A DNA stretch of 5,328 nucleotides from assembly GCA_021821225.1 (NCBI GenBank), contig JAKACR010000212.1, positions 1-5,328 of the forward strand, in the 5' to 3' direction. The DNA is from Bacillota bacterium (GTDB taxonomy: Bacteria > Bacillota > Bacilli > Alicyclobacillales > SLC66). The first letter of the stretch is position 1. Each line of letters opens with the position of its first letter. Of the stretch, positions 1 through 5,328 are shown piece by piece. The notes under the pieces were generated by a model. That model was given only the letters and a program-made list of their open reading frames with translations. It searched no databases and was not told where the DNA came from. Made by a program: the position numbers and the translations under genes.

Positions 1-1294
1 GGACGGCAGTCTCGGCATCCGTCGGCACTTTGAGTCGCCGTACCGACCGGGCGAGAAGATCACGGTTCTTGAATACTATCAGTGGATCTTTGAGAATGCG
101 GTGCCCGGTCTGTCGGAGGCCGCGGCGGAGCAGGGACTGGCGCCGCTTGCATACATGCAGAAATACGGCTGCTTTGAAGTGACGAAAGAGGTTTGCGGGG
201 TGCACCGCAAGTCGTTGCCGGCGGAACTGGTGGGCGATGCCACGATTGTTCCGGAGATTTCAGGGGACGGGCGGTTCAACGGCAGGCAGGCGGGTGTCTG
301 GGTGGACCATCCTGTGCATGGCGACAACCACGCGCCGCTGCCGGGTCCGTTCAAGAATGAGCGGGGGCAGTTCCGTGCGGGCATCGTGGTGAATGACAGG
401 GCTGTCAAGGGCTGGCCTACGCCGTCCGGCAAGCTCGAATTCTTCTCGACGACGCTGCGCGACTGGAATTGGCGCGAGTACGCGATTCCCATCTATCCGC
501 GAAACGAGGCGGAGAGGCGGCAGATGCCGCACATTGTCACGCATGTCCATCACCGGACGATCGACCGCGACAATCACGAGTACATCCTGCTGCCGACGTT
601 CCGCCTGCCGATGCTGATCCATTCGCGAACGAACGGCGCCAAGTGGCTGCACGAAATCGCGCATGCCAATCCTGTCTGGATCCATCCGGAAGATGCGGAG
701 CGCCTTGGCGTGCAGACGGGGGACGAGGTGCGGATCAGCACGGAGATCGGCTCGATTGTCGACAAGGTGTGGGTGACAGAGGGCATTCGCCCCGGCGTGA
801 TCGCGTGTTCGCACCACCTGGGACGCTGGCGTCTGCGCGAAAACACCGGGAGCGACCGCTGGAGTTCGTCGCTTGTCCACATTGAGGAAGTGGGGGAGGG
901 CAAGTGGCAGATGCGGCAGGTGCACGGGCCCGCGCCATTTGTCAGCGGCGATCCGGATTCACAGCGCATCTGGTGGTCGGACGGCGGTGTGCACCAGAAT
1001 GCGATCTTCCCGGTGCAGCCCGACCCGATCAGCGGCATGCACTGCTGGCATCAGCGGATCCGCGTGGAGAAGGTGAGAAGCGGAGCGCATTACGGCGAGA
1101 TCGAGGTGGATACGGAGAAGGCGTATCAGGTGTTTTTGCGCTGGTTGAAGATCACGCGTCCGGCGCCGGGGCCGGATGGGCTGTACCGGCCGTACTGGAT
1201 GCTGCGTGTGCTGAAACCCCACCCCGATGCGTATGTGGTTCCCGAACAGGAGGACTGGGAACAGGAGGCGAATGAGACCGCGCGTTTCCAATAG
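1..1294 (+). CDS. Molybdopterin oxidoreductase, C-terminal part (DMSO-reductase superfamily; 5' end outside window)
   Basis: The frame is open from base 2 to the TAG at 1292-1294, giving about 430 visible residues with no start in view, so the gene begins upstream. The GTG at 101 is an internal valine codon. Seen: a 'TPSGKLEFFS' segment (around 419-448), typical just before the last domain of bis-MGD enzymes. Next is a molydopterin dinucleotide-binding domain from about 587 to 900, with 'RTNGAKWLHE', 'ANPVWIHPEDAERLGVQTGD' and 'HHLGRW'. A tail of about 120 residues follows. Family knowledge: such enzymes carry a Mo- or W-bis-MGD and oxidise or reduce formate, nitrate, thiosulfate, polysulfide, tetrathionate, arsenic species and others. 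The overall look is closer to the formate dehydrogenase / thiosulfate-polysulfide-tetrathionate reductase group than to nitrate reductases, but this is a weak impression. The Fe-S motif, the Cys/Sec ligand and any Tat signal lie outside the window, so substrate and location cannot be read. The cofactor genes that follow fit its needs. Confidence 0.9.
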   Translation, partial: DGSLGIRRHFESPYRPGEKITVLEYYQWIFENAVPGLSEAAAEQGLAPLAYMQKYGCFEVTKEVCGVHRKSLPAELVGDATIVPEISGDGRFNGRQAGVWVDHPVHGDNHAPLPGPFKNERGQFRAGIVVNDRAVKGWPTPSGKLEFFSTTLRDWNWREYAIPIYPRNEAERRQMPHIVTHVHHRTIDRDNHEYILLPTFRLPMLIHSRTNGAKWLHEIAHANPVWIHPEDAERLGVQTGDEVRISTEIGSIVDKVWVTEGIRPGVIACSHHLGRWRLRENTGSDRWSSSLVHIEEVGEGKWQMRQVHGPAPFVSGDPDSQRIWWSDGGVHQNAIFPVQPDPISGMHCWHQRIRVEKVRSGAHYGEIEVDTEKAYQVFLRWLKITRPAPGPDGLYRPYWMLRVLKPHPDAYVVPEQEDWEQEANETARFQ

Positions 1295-1488
1295 ATTCCC
1301 ATGGCGACTGAGCGCCACATCGGCAAGATGAGAATGAACTGGGCCAGCGCCATGCCCCGTGCCCGGCGAGTTTAGCGACCGCGGTGTCCGGACAAAGGAT
1401 TTTCCGGCGCCGCGCAGTGCGGTACAATGGCAGCAGAGCGACCATTCGGTTTGTCTACCGGATCGGCGAAAGGCGCGGCAACTGCGCA
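1295..1488 (+). other. Intergenic region between the oxidoreductase and mobA
   Basis: About 194 bases separate the oxidoreductase stop from the chosen mobA start. No convincing gene, RNA or strong terminator was seen. The mobA frame stays open back to a GTG at 1384, but the translation before 1489 is arginine-rich and does not resemble MobA, so it is treated as untranslated leader. A possible -10 element lies near 1423. A small GC hairpin (CCGC, five-base loop, GCGG) just before that element is too short to be called a terminator. Confidence 0.5.
1400..1428 (+). promoter_or_regulatory. Candidate sigma-A promoter for mobA-moeA-mobB
   Basis: TACAAT at 1423-1428 matches the -10 consensus at five of six positions. 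Seventeen bases upstream, TTTTCC at 1400-1405 is a poor -35 (three of six matches). If it is used, transcription would start near 1435. That would exclude the GTG at 1384 as a mobA start and leave a leader of about 55 bases. This is inferred from sequence alone; the weak -35 keeps confidence low. Confidence 0.35.
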
Positions 1489-2190
1489 ATGGAAGGCGGC
1501 GTACGTGTGCAGAGGGCATCTGGTGGTGTGCGGACGCCGGCGGATGGCACGCCGCTTCCTCCTGTCAGCGGCATCCTGCTGTCCGGTGGACACAGCAGGC
1601 GTATGGGGCGTGACAAGGCGAGTCTCACATGGAGGGGGCGGACGTTTGCCCGTTGGGTGCTGGATGCGCTCGACACAGTGTCCGACGATGTGCTGGCCGT
1701 GCGCCGTCCCGGCCAGACCGCGATTGCGGGCGCGGTGCGCACCGTATTTGATCGCCATCGGGACGCCGGTCCGCTCGCCGGACTGGAGGCGGGCCTGCTC
1801 GCCATGCATTGGGAGTGTGCGATTGTCTGCCCTGTCGATGCGCCGCTTGTGCGGCCGGATCTGTTGCGGCTGCTGGCGAGACTGATGGAGCGGCGGCGCA
1901 AAGTGACGCAGGCGGTTGTCCCTGTACAGGATGGGAGACCCCAGCCGTTGACCGCGTGTTATCACCGGTCGGCCGCCGCCGTCTTTGGTCCCGCGATCGC
2001 CGCCGACCGGCTGCGCGTGCTGTCCGCCCTGGATCAGTTGCGCATCCTGTACGTGCCGGAGGAAGTGTGGCGCGCGGTCGATCCGGACGGGCGCAGTTTT
2101 GCGGTGATCAATACGCCGGAGGAGTACGCCCGGTGGTGTGCAGCCGAAACGGATTCCGGGCCGTCCGGCGCACCGCCCTCGGTGGTCTGA
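1489..2190 (+). CDS. mobA: MobA, molybdenum cofactor guanylyltransferase
   Basis: MobA transfers GMP from GTP to molybdopterin, making the guanine dinucleotide cofactor used by DMSO-reductase-family enzymes; it is cytosolic. With the ATG at 1489 the product is 233 residues (E. coli MobA is about 194). Seen: the nucleotide-binding signature 'GILLSGGHSRRMGRDKASL' at 28-46, 'GPLAGLEAGL' at 94-103, the metal-binding Asp in 'CPVDAPLV' at 114-121, 'GRPQPLTACYHRSA' at 149-162 and the closing 'FAVINTPEEY' at 204-213. In many homologues the middle motif reads CDxP; here it is VDAP, with the Asp kept. The start is uncertain. Shine-Dalgarno spacing to 1489 is long (GAAAGG about 15 bases upstream). GTG codons at 1507 and 1528 have better-placed GGAAGG and AGAGGG sites and would give a length closer to the family norm. 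The residues before 'SGILLSGG' look non-conserved. The gene is followed after 16 bases by moeA. Confidence 0.93.
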   Translation: MEGGVRVQRASGGVRTPADGTPLPPVSGILLSGGHSRRMGRDKASLTWRGRTFARWVLDALDTVSDDVLAVRRPGQTAIAGAVRTVFDRHRDAGPLAGLEAGLLAMHWECAIVCPVDAPLVRPDLLRLLARLMERRRKVTQAVVPVQDGRPQPLTACYHRSAAAVFGPAIAADRLRVLSALDQLRILYVPEEVWRAVDPDGRSFAVINTPEEYARWCAAETDSGPSGAPPSVV

Positions 2191-2197
2191 AGGGGAG
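2191..2197 (+). promoter_or_regulatory. Ribosome binding site of moeA
   Basis: AGGGGAG begins directly after the mobA TGA and lies nine bases before the ATG at 2207. It decides the moeA start: the frame is open further upstream, to an ATG-like start at 2138 inside mobA, but the conserved MoeA N-terminus begins at 2207. Confidence 0.8.
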
Positions 2198-2206
2198 TTT
2201 CACGCA

Positions 2207-3496
2207 ATGGACGATTTGATCACGATACAGGAAGCACAGCGGCGCATTGCGGATGCCGTTGTCCCTCTGGGCGCCGAACAGGCGCCTCTTTTGCACGCGC
2301 TGGGGCGGACGCTGGCCGCCGCCGTGCCTTTCAAGGCAGACATGCCGCCGTTCGATCGCGCCATGATGGATGGATACGCGGTGCGCGCGGGGGATGTCGC
2401 CGCCGCGGCGCCACAGGCGCCTGTCGTCTTGCGTGAAACGGGGCAGACAGTTTTTGCGGGGGATTTGTCCGGCGCCGTTTGTCCGCAAGGTGGCGCTGTG
2501 CGCACGATGACGGGGGCACCCGTGCCGGACGGCGCCGACGCGGTTGTGCGGTTGGAATTCACGGAGCGCGGCGCGGCTGGGACGGTGCGCATCCTGCGCC
2601 CGGTTCCGGCCGGCGAAGCGGTGCAGTCGCGCGGTTTTGGCGGCCGCGCGGGCGACGAGATCGCGCCTGCGGGGGTGCGGGTGGATGCGTTGACACTGGC
2701 GACGCTTGCGGCGCACGGGCATGCGGACATCCGGGTCATGCGCCGGCCGCGCGTCGCGCTCGCCGCAATCGGCAGTGAACTTACAGCGCCGGGCGGTGCG
2801 GTGCAATCCGGGCAGTTATACGATTCCAATTCTTCTATGTTGCATTCTCTTGTGCTTGGCTGGGGAGGAGAACCGCTTCCGGGTGGAGTCTGTCCGGACA
2901 GTCTGGAGGAGATGGCCTCCCGGCTGGCCGCGCTGTGGGAGCGTGCGGATGTGCTTGTCACAACGGGCGGCGTGTCGGTCGGAGACGGCGATCTGACGCC
3001 GCGGGCGTTTTTGCGGTTGGGCGCCCGCAGCTTGTTCCAAGGTGTCTGGATGAGACCGGGCACTCCGGTTTGCGCGTTCGAGAAAGACGGGAAGATCGCG
3101 CTCGCGTTATCCGGCAATCCCGGCGCCGCGTACGTCAACGCGATACTGTTGATGCTTCCGTTGCTGTACCGCTTGACAGGCCGGGCGCAATATCTGCAGG
3201 AACATGTTGTGACCGCCCGCCTGGTCGCCGATCCGGGCAAGCGCACGACGCGCCACGCGCGCTTCTTGCGCGGCCAACTGACCATGCGCGATGCGACGCT
3301 GTGGATCGATCCCGGACTCGGCCAGTCGCCGGCCATCCCGCATCGACTGGGAGCGGCTCTGGCGGTGATCGCGCCGGGTGAGACGGCGCGCGAAGGCGTA
3401 CTGTATCCAGTGATCGTGGAGCAGGCGTGGCCGTTGGCGGCAGTGGGAGATGAGGGACTTGCAAGAGACGCGCTGCGTCGCTATTGCGGGGTATAA
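2207..3496 (+). CDS. moeA: MoeA, molybdopterin molybdenumtransferase
   Basis: MoeA inserts molybdate (or tungstate) into adenylylated molybdopterin, the step that gives active Mo-MPT. It acts as a cytosolic dimer. The 429-residue product is near the usual length of about 410. Seen in order: 'MPPFDRAMMDGYAV' at 46-59, with the conserved DGYA aspartate; 'MTGAPVPDGADAVV' at 101-114; 'GSELTAPGG' at 189-197, equivalent to the usual GDEL loop with its conserved Glu; 'GQLYDSNS' at 202-209; 'VTTGGVSVGDGDLT' at 251-264, the MPT-binding loop; and 'ALSGNPGAA' at 300-308, where PGNP is usual. The C-terminal beta domain runs from about 330 to 403, with 'RHARFLRGQL'. The ATG at 2207 has a strong ribosome site nine bases upstream. 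mobA ends 16 bases before, and mobB starts inside the last 47 bases. A short AT-rich patch near 2814-2860 encodes the GQLYDSNS segment and does not break the frame. Confidence 0.95.
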   Translation: MDDLITIQEAQRRIADAVVPLGAEQAPLLHALGRTLAAAVPFKADMPPFDRAMMDGYAVRAGDVAAAAPQAPVVLRETGQTVFAGDLSGAVCPQGGAVRTMTGAPVPDGADAVVRLEFTERGAAGTVRILRPVPAGEAVQSRGFGGRAGDEIAPAGVRVDALTLATLAAHGHADIRVMRRPRVALAAIGSELTAPGGAVQSGQLYDSNSSMLHSLVLGWGGEPLPGGVCPDSLEEMASRLAALWERADVLVTTGGVSVGDGDLTPRAFLRLGARSLFQGVWMRPGTPVCAFEKDGKIALALSGNPGAAYVNAILLMLPLLYRLTGRAQYLQEHVVTARLVADPGKRTTRHARFLRGQLTMRDATLWIDPGLGQSPAIPHRLGAALAVIAPGETAREGVLYPVIVEQAWPLAAVGDEGLARDALRRYCGV

Positions 3497-4049
3497 AAAT
3501 ACGGGAAAGACCACGCTGGTGCAGGACCTGACCCGGTGGTTCGCCCGGCGTGGCCGGACGGTCGCCGTGATGAAGCGCGATGTGCACGGCTTTGCGGCGT
3601 TTGCGGATGAACGGGTGGATACGGGCCGCCAACTGCGCGCAGGGGCGAAACGTACGCTTATCGTAGGTCGCGACGGCCACGTTGGACTGGAGATTGGGCA
3701 GGCTGGACGGAAAGAACTCGGCACGCTGATCGGGTGGATGGGCGCGGCGGACGTGTTGCTGCTCGAAGGTTGGAAGGATGCGTCCGTTTCAATGGTGGCC
3801 CTGTTGGGCGAGACGGATTGGCGGGAGGAGGCGTATGCCGCGCCTGCCTTCGCAAGGGCGGCCAGGGAACGCGGCGATCTGCTGGCGTGGATCGCGCCGC
3901 GCCCGCCGCTTGCCGTCGGAGACGGATTGCCGATATATCTGCGCAACGATATCGACGGGATCGCGGCACAAATCGAATGGGCGTTCCGGCAGGGAGCGGG
4001 GCGATTTGATCCGGGGGATCTCGCGGCGTATGCGCTTGGGGAACAATAG
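3450..4049 (+). CDS. mobB: MobB, molybdopterin-guanine dinucleotide biosynthesis adaptor, GTPase
   Basis: MobB is a small P-loop GTP-binding protein thought to help MobA attach GMP or hand over the finished cofactor; it is not strictly essential in E. coli. Seen: Walker A 'GYKNTGKTTL' at 14-23; 'VAVMKRDVHGF' at 38-48; 'DTGRQLRAGAKRTLIV' at 57-72, the counterpart of the family's D..GKDS.R...AGA block; and a Walker B-like 'DVLLLEGWKDA' at 101-111, matching the usual D..L.EG.K. The product has 199 residues against about 170 in E. coli, with extra length mostly at the C-terminus. The ATG at 3450 is the first start after an in-frame TGA at 3411. It overlaps moeA by 47 bases in another frame, and only a GGGAG lies right against it, so initiation is probably coupled to moeA translation. 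A TTG at 3459 is the alternative and would trim three residues. Confidence 0.92.
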   Translation: MRDLQETRCVAIAGYKNTGKTTLVQDLTRWFARRGRTVAVMKRDVHGFAAFADERVDTGRQLRAGAKRTLIVGRDGHVGLEIGQAGRKELGTLIGWMGAADVLLLEGWKDASVSMVALLGETDWREEAYAAPAFARAARERGDLLAWIAPRPPLAVGDGLPIYLRNDIDGIAAQIEWAFRQGAGRFDPGDLAAYALGEQ

Positions 4050-4078
4050 CCAGATGGTGGGCGTTTTTGCACAGGCTC

Positions 4079-4111
4079 TTAAAGACAACGTTAAATTTGT
4101 CCTGCTACACT
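4079..4111 (+). promoter_or_regulatory. Candidate promoter/operator before the phosphosulfolactate synthase unit
   Basis: TACACT at 4106-4111 (four of six -10 matches) lies 18 bases after AAGACA at 4082-4087 (four of six -35 matches). An inverted repeat, GACAA at 4084-4088 and TTGTC at 4097-4101 with eight bases between, covers the -35 and spacer. AACGTT (4087-4092) is a smaller palindrome inside it. The overlap would suit a dimeric regulator, but no specific regulator can be named. The leader to the ATG would be about 130 bases. Confidence 0.35.
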
Positions 4112-4196
4112 CCATCTGCTGTCAGAAGTAGGCGTTCTTTGTCGCTCCGGGATTCCGGCCGGTCGCCGTCAGGCGTAGTTTAGACCCGCAAGCTCC

Positions 4197-4208
4197 CGGC
4201 TTAAGCCG
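4197..4208. repeat. Perfect 12-base palindrome upstream of the phosphosulfolactate synthase gene
   Basis: CGGCTTAAGCCG is a perfect palindrome ending about 24 bases before the ribosome site. It could be an operator or a small hairpin (four GC pairs around TTAA). It lacks the T-run of a terminator. The role is unknown. Confidence 0.4.
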
Positions 4209-4231
4209 TGTAGTATATGACCACTCATGCC

Positions 4232-4239
4232 AGGGGGAG
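4232..4239 (+). promoter_or_regulatory. Ribosome binding site of the phosphosulfolactate synthase gene
   Basis: AGGGGGAG lies six bases before the ATG at 4246, a strong site that fixes this start. Confidence 0.85.
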
Positions 4240-4245
4240 TTTGTC

Positions 4246-5022
4246 ATGAATACGGAAGTGCTTGAATTGCCGAAGCGTCTCGCCAAGCCGCGCGAAACGG
4301 GCATCACGGTCCTGATCGACAACGGAGTGCCGACGCGGTATTTCACGGACGTGATGGAGAGCATGGGCGACGCGGTCGACTTCGTCAAGTTCGGTTGGGG
4401 CACGTCGGTTGTCACGAAGGATCTTGAGCGAAAAATTGAGAGCGTCACGGAAAATGGCGTCGGTTTTTTCTTCGGCGGCACGCTGTTTGAAAAATTTTAC
4501 TTCCAGGGCAAGATCGATGAGTATTACAACTATCTGCTGCGTTTTGGCTGTCGGCACGTAGAGATCTCAAACGGCACGGTGGCGCTCTCCAACCGCGAGA
4601 AGGCGGGATTCATCAGAGATTTTGCCCGGCATTTCACCGTGTTGAGCGAAGTCGGGTACAAGGATGCGGAGAAGTCGATCAATCTGCATCCGCGAAGATG
4701 GATTGACTTTATCCGGGAGGATCTTGAGGCGGGCGCGTGGAAGGTTATCACGGAGGCGCGCGAGAGCGGCACGAGCGGCATCTGTCGCTCCAATGGCGAG
4801 TTGCGGTTTGGGCTCATGGAGGAGATATTTGAAGCGCTCGATGTCGGCAGGATGGTATTTGAAGCGCCGGGCAAGGACCTGCAGACGTATTTTATCCAGC
4901 GGCTCGGCGCGCAGGTCAATCTGGCGAACGTCCCGTTTGCGGACGTGATTCCGCTTGAGACGTTGCGTCTCGGCCTGCGGTCGGACACGCTTCTGCTGTT
5001 TGAGGAGGGCGGTGTGCTGTGA
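4246..5022 (+). CDS. Phosphosulfolactate synthase, ComA/YitD family
   Basis: ComA-family enzymes add sulfite to phosphoenolpyruvate, giving (2R)-phospho-3-sulfolactate. In methanogens this is the first step to coenzyme M. In Bacillus subtilis the homologue YitD is linked to sulfolactate, an abundant spore solute. The 258-residue product matches the family length, a single TIM-barrel domain with no signal peptide or membrane segment. Seen: 'KPRETGITVLIDNG' at 14-27, 'VKFGWGTS' at 47-54, 'FGGTLFEKF' at 76-84, 'VEISNGT' at 105-111, 'SEVGYKD' at 134-140, 'EARESG' at 170-175, 'FEAPGK' at 205-210, 'QVNLANV' at 223-229 and 'LETLRLGLRSDT' at 237-248. All the expected acidic and lysine-bearing blocks are there, so the protein looks intact. 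The phosphatase (ComB) and dehydrogenase (ComC) steps are not visible here. Family members also include the plant heat-stress protein HSA32, so sulfonate synthesis is likely but not proven. The stop overlaps the next start by four bases. Confidence 0.9.
   Translation: MNTEVLELPKRLAKPRETGITVLIDNGVPTRYFTDVMESMGDAVDFVKFGWGTSVVTKDLERKIESVTENGVGFFFGGTLFEKFYFQGKIDEYYNYLLRFGCRHVEISNGTVALSNREKAGFIRDFARHFTVLSEVGYKDAEKSINLHPRRWIDFIREDLEAGAWKVITEARESGTSGICRSNGELRFGLMEEIFEALDVGRMVFEAPGKDLQTYFIQRLGAQVNLANVPFADVIPLETLRLGLRSDTLLLFEEGGVL
5002..5009 (+). promoter_or_regulatory. Ribosome binding site of the VOC-family gene
   Basis: GAGGAGGG sits inside the end of the phosphosulfolactate synthase gene, nine bases before the GTG at 5019. 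It supports the non-ATG start and coupled translation of the two genes. Confidence 0.75.
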
Positions 5023-5328
5023 GAAACCGGGACAATGTGTTTCACCTCGCCATCCCCTGCAGGGATCTCGACGAGGCGCAGGAATTCTATGTGGCAAGGC
5101 TGGGCTGCAAACTGGCCCGCCGCTATCCGGATCGGATCACGCTGGACTTTTTCGGCGACCAGGTGGTCTGCCACCTCTCGCCGGAGAAGATCGACCGCGA
5201 ACCGGCCATGTACCCGCGCCACTTTGGCGTGACATTCCGCGAGCGGCGGGAATTTGACAACCTGCTCAAACTGGCGCGGCAGCGGGGGCTCCCGTTTTTT
5301 CAAGAGCCAATGCAGCGGTTTGAGGGAC
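5019..5328 (+). CDS. VOC-superfamily protein (glyoxalase/dioxygenase fold), 3' end outside window
   Basis: The frame opens with GTG at 5019, overlapping the previous stop as GTGA, and stays open to the edge: 103 residues are visible. The first residues 'NVFHLAIPCRDLDEAQEFY' (6-24) are the classic start of a vicinal-oxygen-chelate domain. 'LGCKLARRYPDRITLDFFGD' (28-47) follows, then 'VVCHLSPEKI' (50-59) and 'RHFGVTF' (67-73), which begins the second beta-alpha-beta module. His9 and His68 sit where metal-binding ligands often lie in this fold; the last ligand, usually a Glu, would be past the window edge. The pattern recalls a common group of small VOC proteins (FHLAxPVxDL...FxGHQ...HFG), here with GDQ instead of GHQ. 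VOC members include glyoxalases, ring-cleaving dioxygenases, epimerases and antibiotic-resistance proteins, so the reaction cannot be assigned. The tight coupling to the phosphosulfolactate synthase gene hints at a shared pathway or shared expression. Confidence 0.88.
   Translation, partial: MRNRDNVFHLAIPCRDLDEAQEFYVARLGCKLARRYPDRITLDFFGDQVVCHLSPEKIDREPAMYPRHFGVTFRERREFDNLLKLARQRGLPFFQEPMQRFEG

Larger units (their letters stand above)
4050..4245 (+). other. Intergenic region between mobB and the phosphosulfolactate synthase gene
   Basis: About 196 bases without a credible gene. It holds an AT-rich segment with an inverted repeat and a weak promoter candidate (about 4079-4111), a GC-rich stretch with short CCGG palindromes (4147-4162), a perfect 12-base palindrome (4197-4208) and the ribosome site of the next gene. 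The local base composition changes from GC-rich to AT-rich and back, as expected of a control region between two transcription units. No strong intrinsic terminator for the Moco genes was found. Confidence 0.6.

Noticed and set aside
101..1294. GTG at 101 as the start of a complete small gene
   Set aside because: The frame is open to the left edge and the upstream translation continues the protein smoothly, so this is an internal codon of a larger gene.
1295..1488. Moco riboswitch or other structured leader before mobA
   Set aside because: Considered because Moco-related genes can carry one, but I could not identify conserved riboswitch segments. A covariance-model search with the Moco riboswitch family would settle it.
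2814..2860. AT-rich patch inside moeA as a possible insertion or internal promoter
   Set aside because: It encodes the conserved GQLYDSNS segment in frame, so the composition shift is best explained by amino-acid content and codon choice.
2200..3336. Long minus-strand open frame opposite moeA (378 residues)
   Set aside because: Its translation is rich in Ser, Arg, Pro and Ala without any recognisable domain, as expected opposite a GC-rich gene. The + strand frame is clearly MoeA.
4049..4068. Possible intrinsic terminator after mobB (GCC...GGC followed by TTTTT)
   Set aside because: The stem has only three clear base pairs with an eight-base loop, too weak to be called a terminator despite the T-run.
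3107..4072. Long minus-strand open frame opposite moeA and mobB (321 residues)
   Set aside because: Low-complexity, Pro/Arg/Ser-rich shadow of two well-supported + strand genes, with no ribosome site or family motif seen.
4530..5303. Minus-strand open frame opposite the phosphosulfolactate synthase and VOC genes (257 residues)
   Set aside because: Spans the ends of two recognised genes and shows no domain pattern.

Overview
The window is GC-rich, densely packed DNA read entirely from the + strand. It holds five protein-coding genes: the end of one, three complete genes plus one more complete gene after a gap, and the start of a sixth reading frame that runs off the right edge (two partial and four complete genes in all). 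Strong purine-rich Shine-Dalgarno sites, GTG starts and a bacterial phosphosulfolactate synthase suggest a GC-rich Bacillota (Firmicutes) bacterium, perhaps related to Alicyclobacillaceae. This placement is an inference from style and gene content only.

Left and centre (1-4049) form a molybdenum/tungsten cofactor block. The window opens inside the C-terminal half of a large molybdopterin oxidoreductase of the DMSO-reductase superfamily (1-1294). After a gap of about 190 bases with a plausible -10 element come mobA (GTP:molybdopterin guanylyltransferase), moeA (molybdate insertion) and mobB (GTP-binding partner of MobA). mobA and moeA are 16 bases apart, and moeA and mobB overlap by 47 bases, so the three look like one transcription unit. 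Together they would take molybdopterin to Mo-bis-MGD, the cofactor form that DMSO-reductase-family enzymes such as the upstream one bind. The early Moco steps (moaA/C/D/E) are not in view.

Right side (4050-5328) starts with a non-coding gap of about 196 bases containing an AT-rich inverted repeat, a weak promoter candidate and a 12-base perfect palindrome. A well-conserved ComA-type phosphosulfolactate synthase gene follows (sulfite + phosphoenolpyruvate to phosphosulfolactate). Its TGA stop overlaps the GTG start of a VOC-superfamily (glyoxalase-fold) gene, which is cut by the window edge. This second unit appears to be transcribed separately from the Moco genes.

I found no RNA genes, insertion sequences, CRISPR arrays or prophage signs. 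Nothing here is clearly a new system. The points most worth a second look are the sulfonate-forming gene paired with a VOC protein, the unresolved substrate of the oxidoreductase, and the regulatory gap between the two units.
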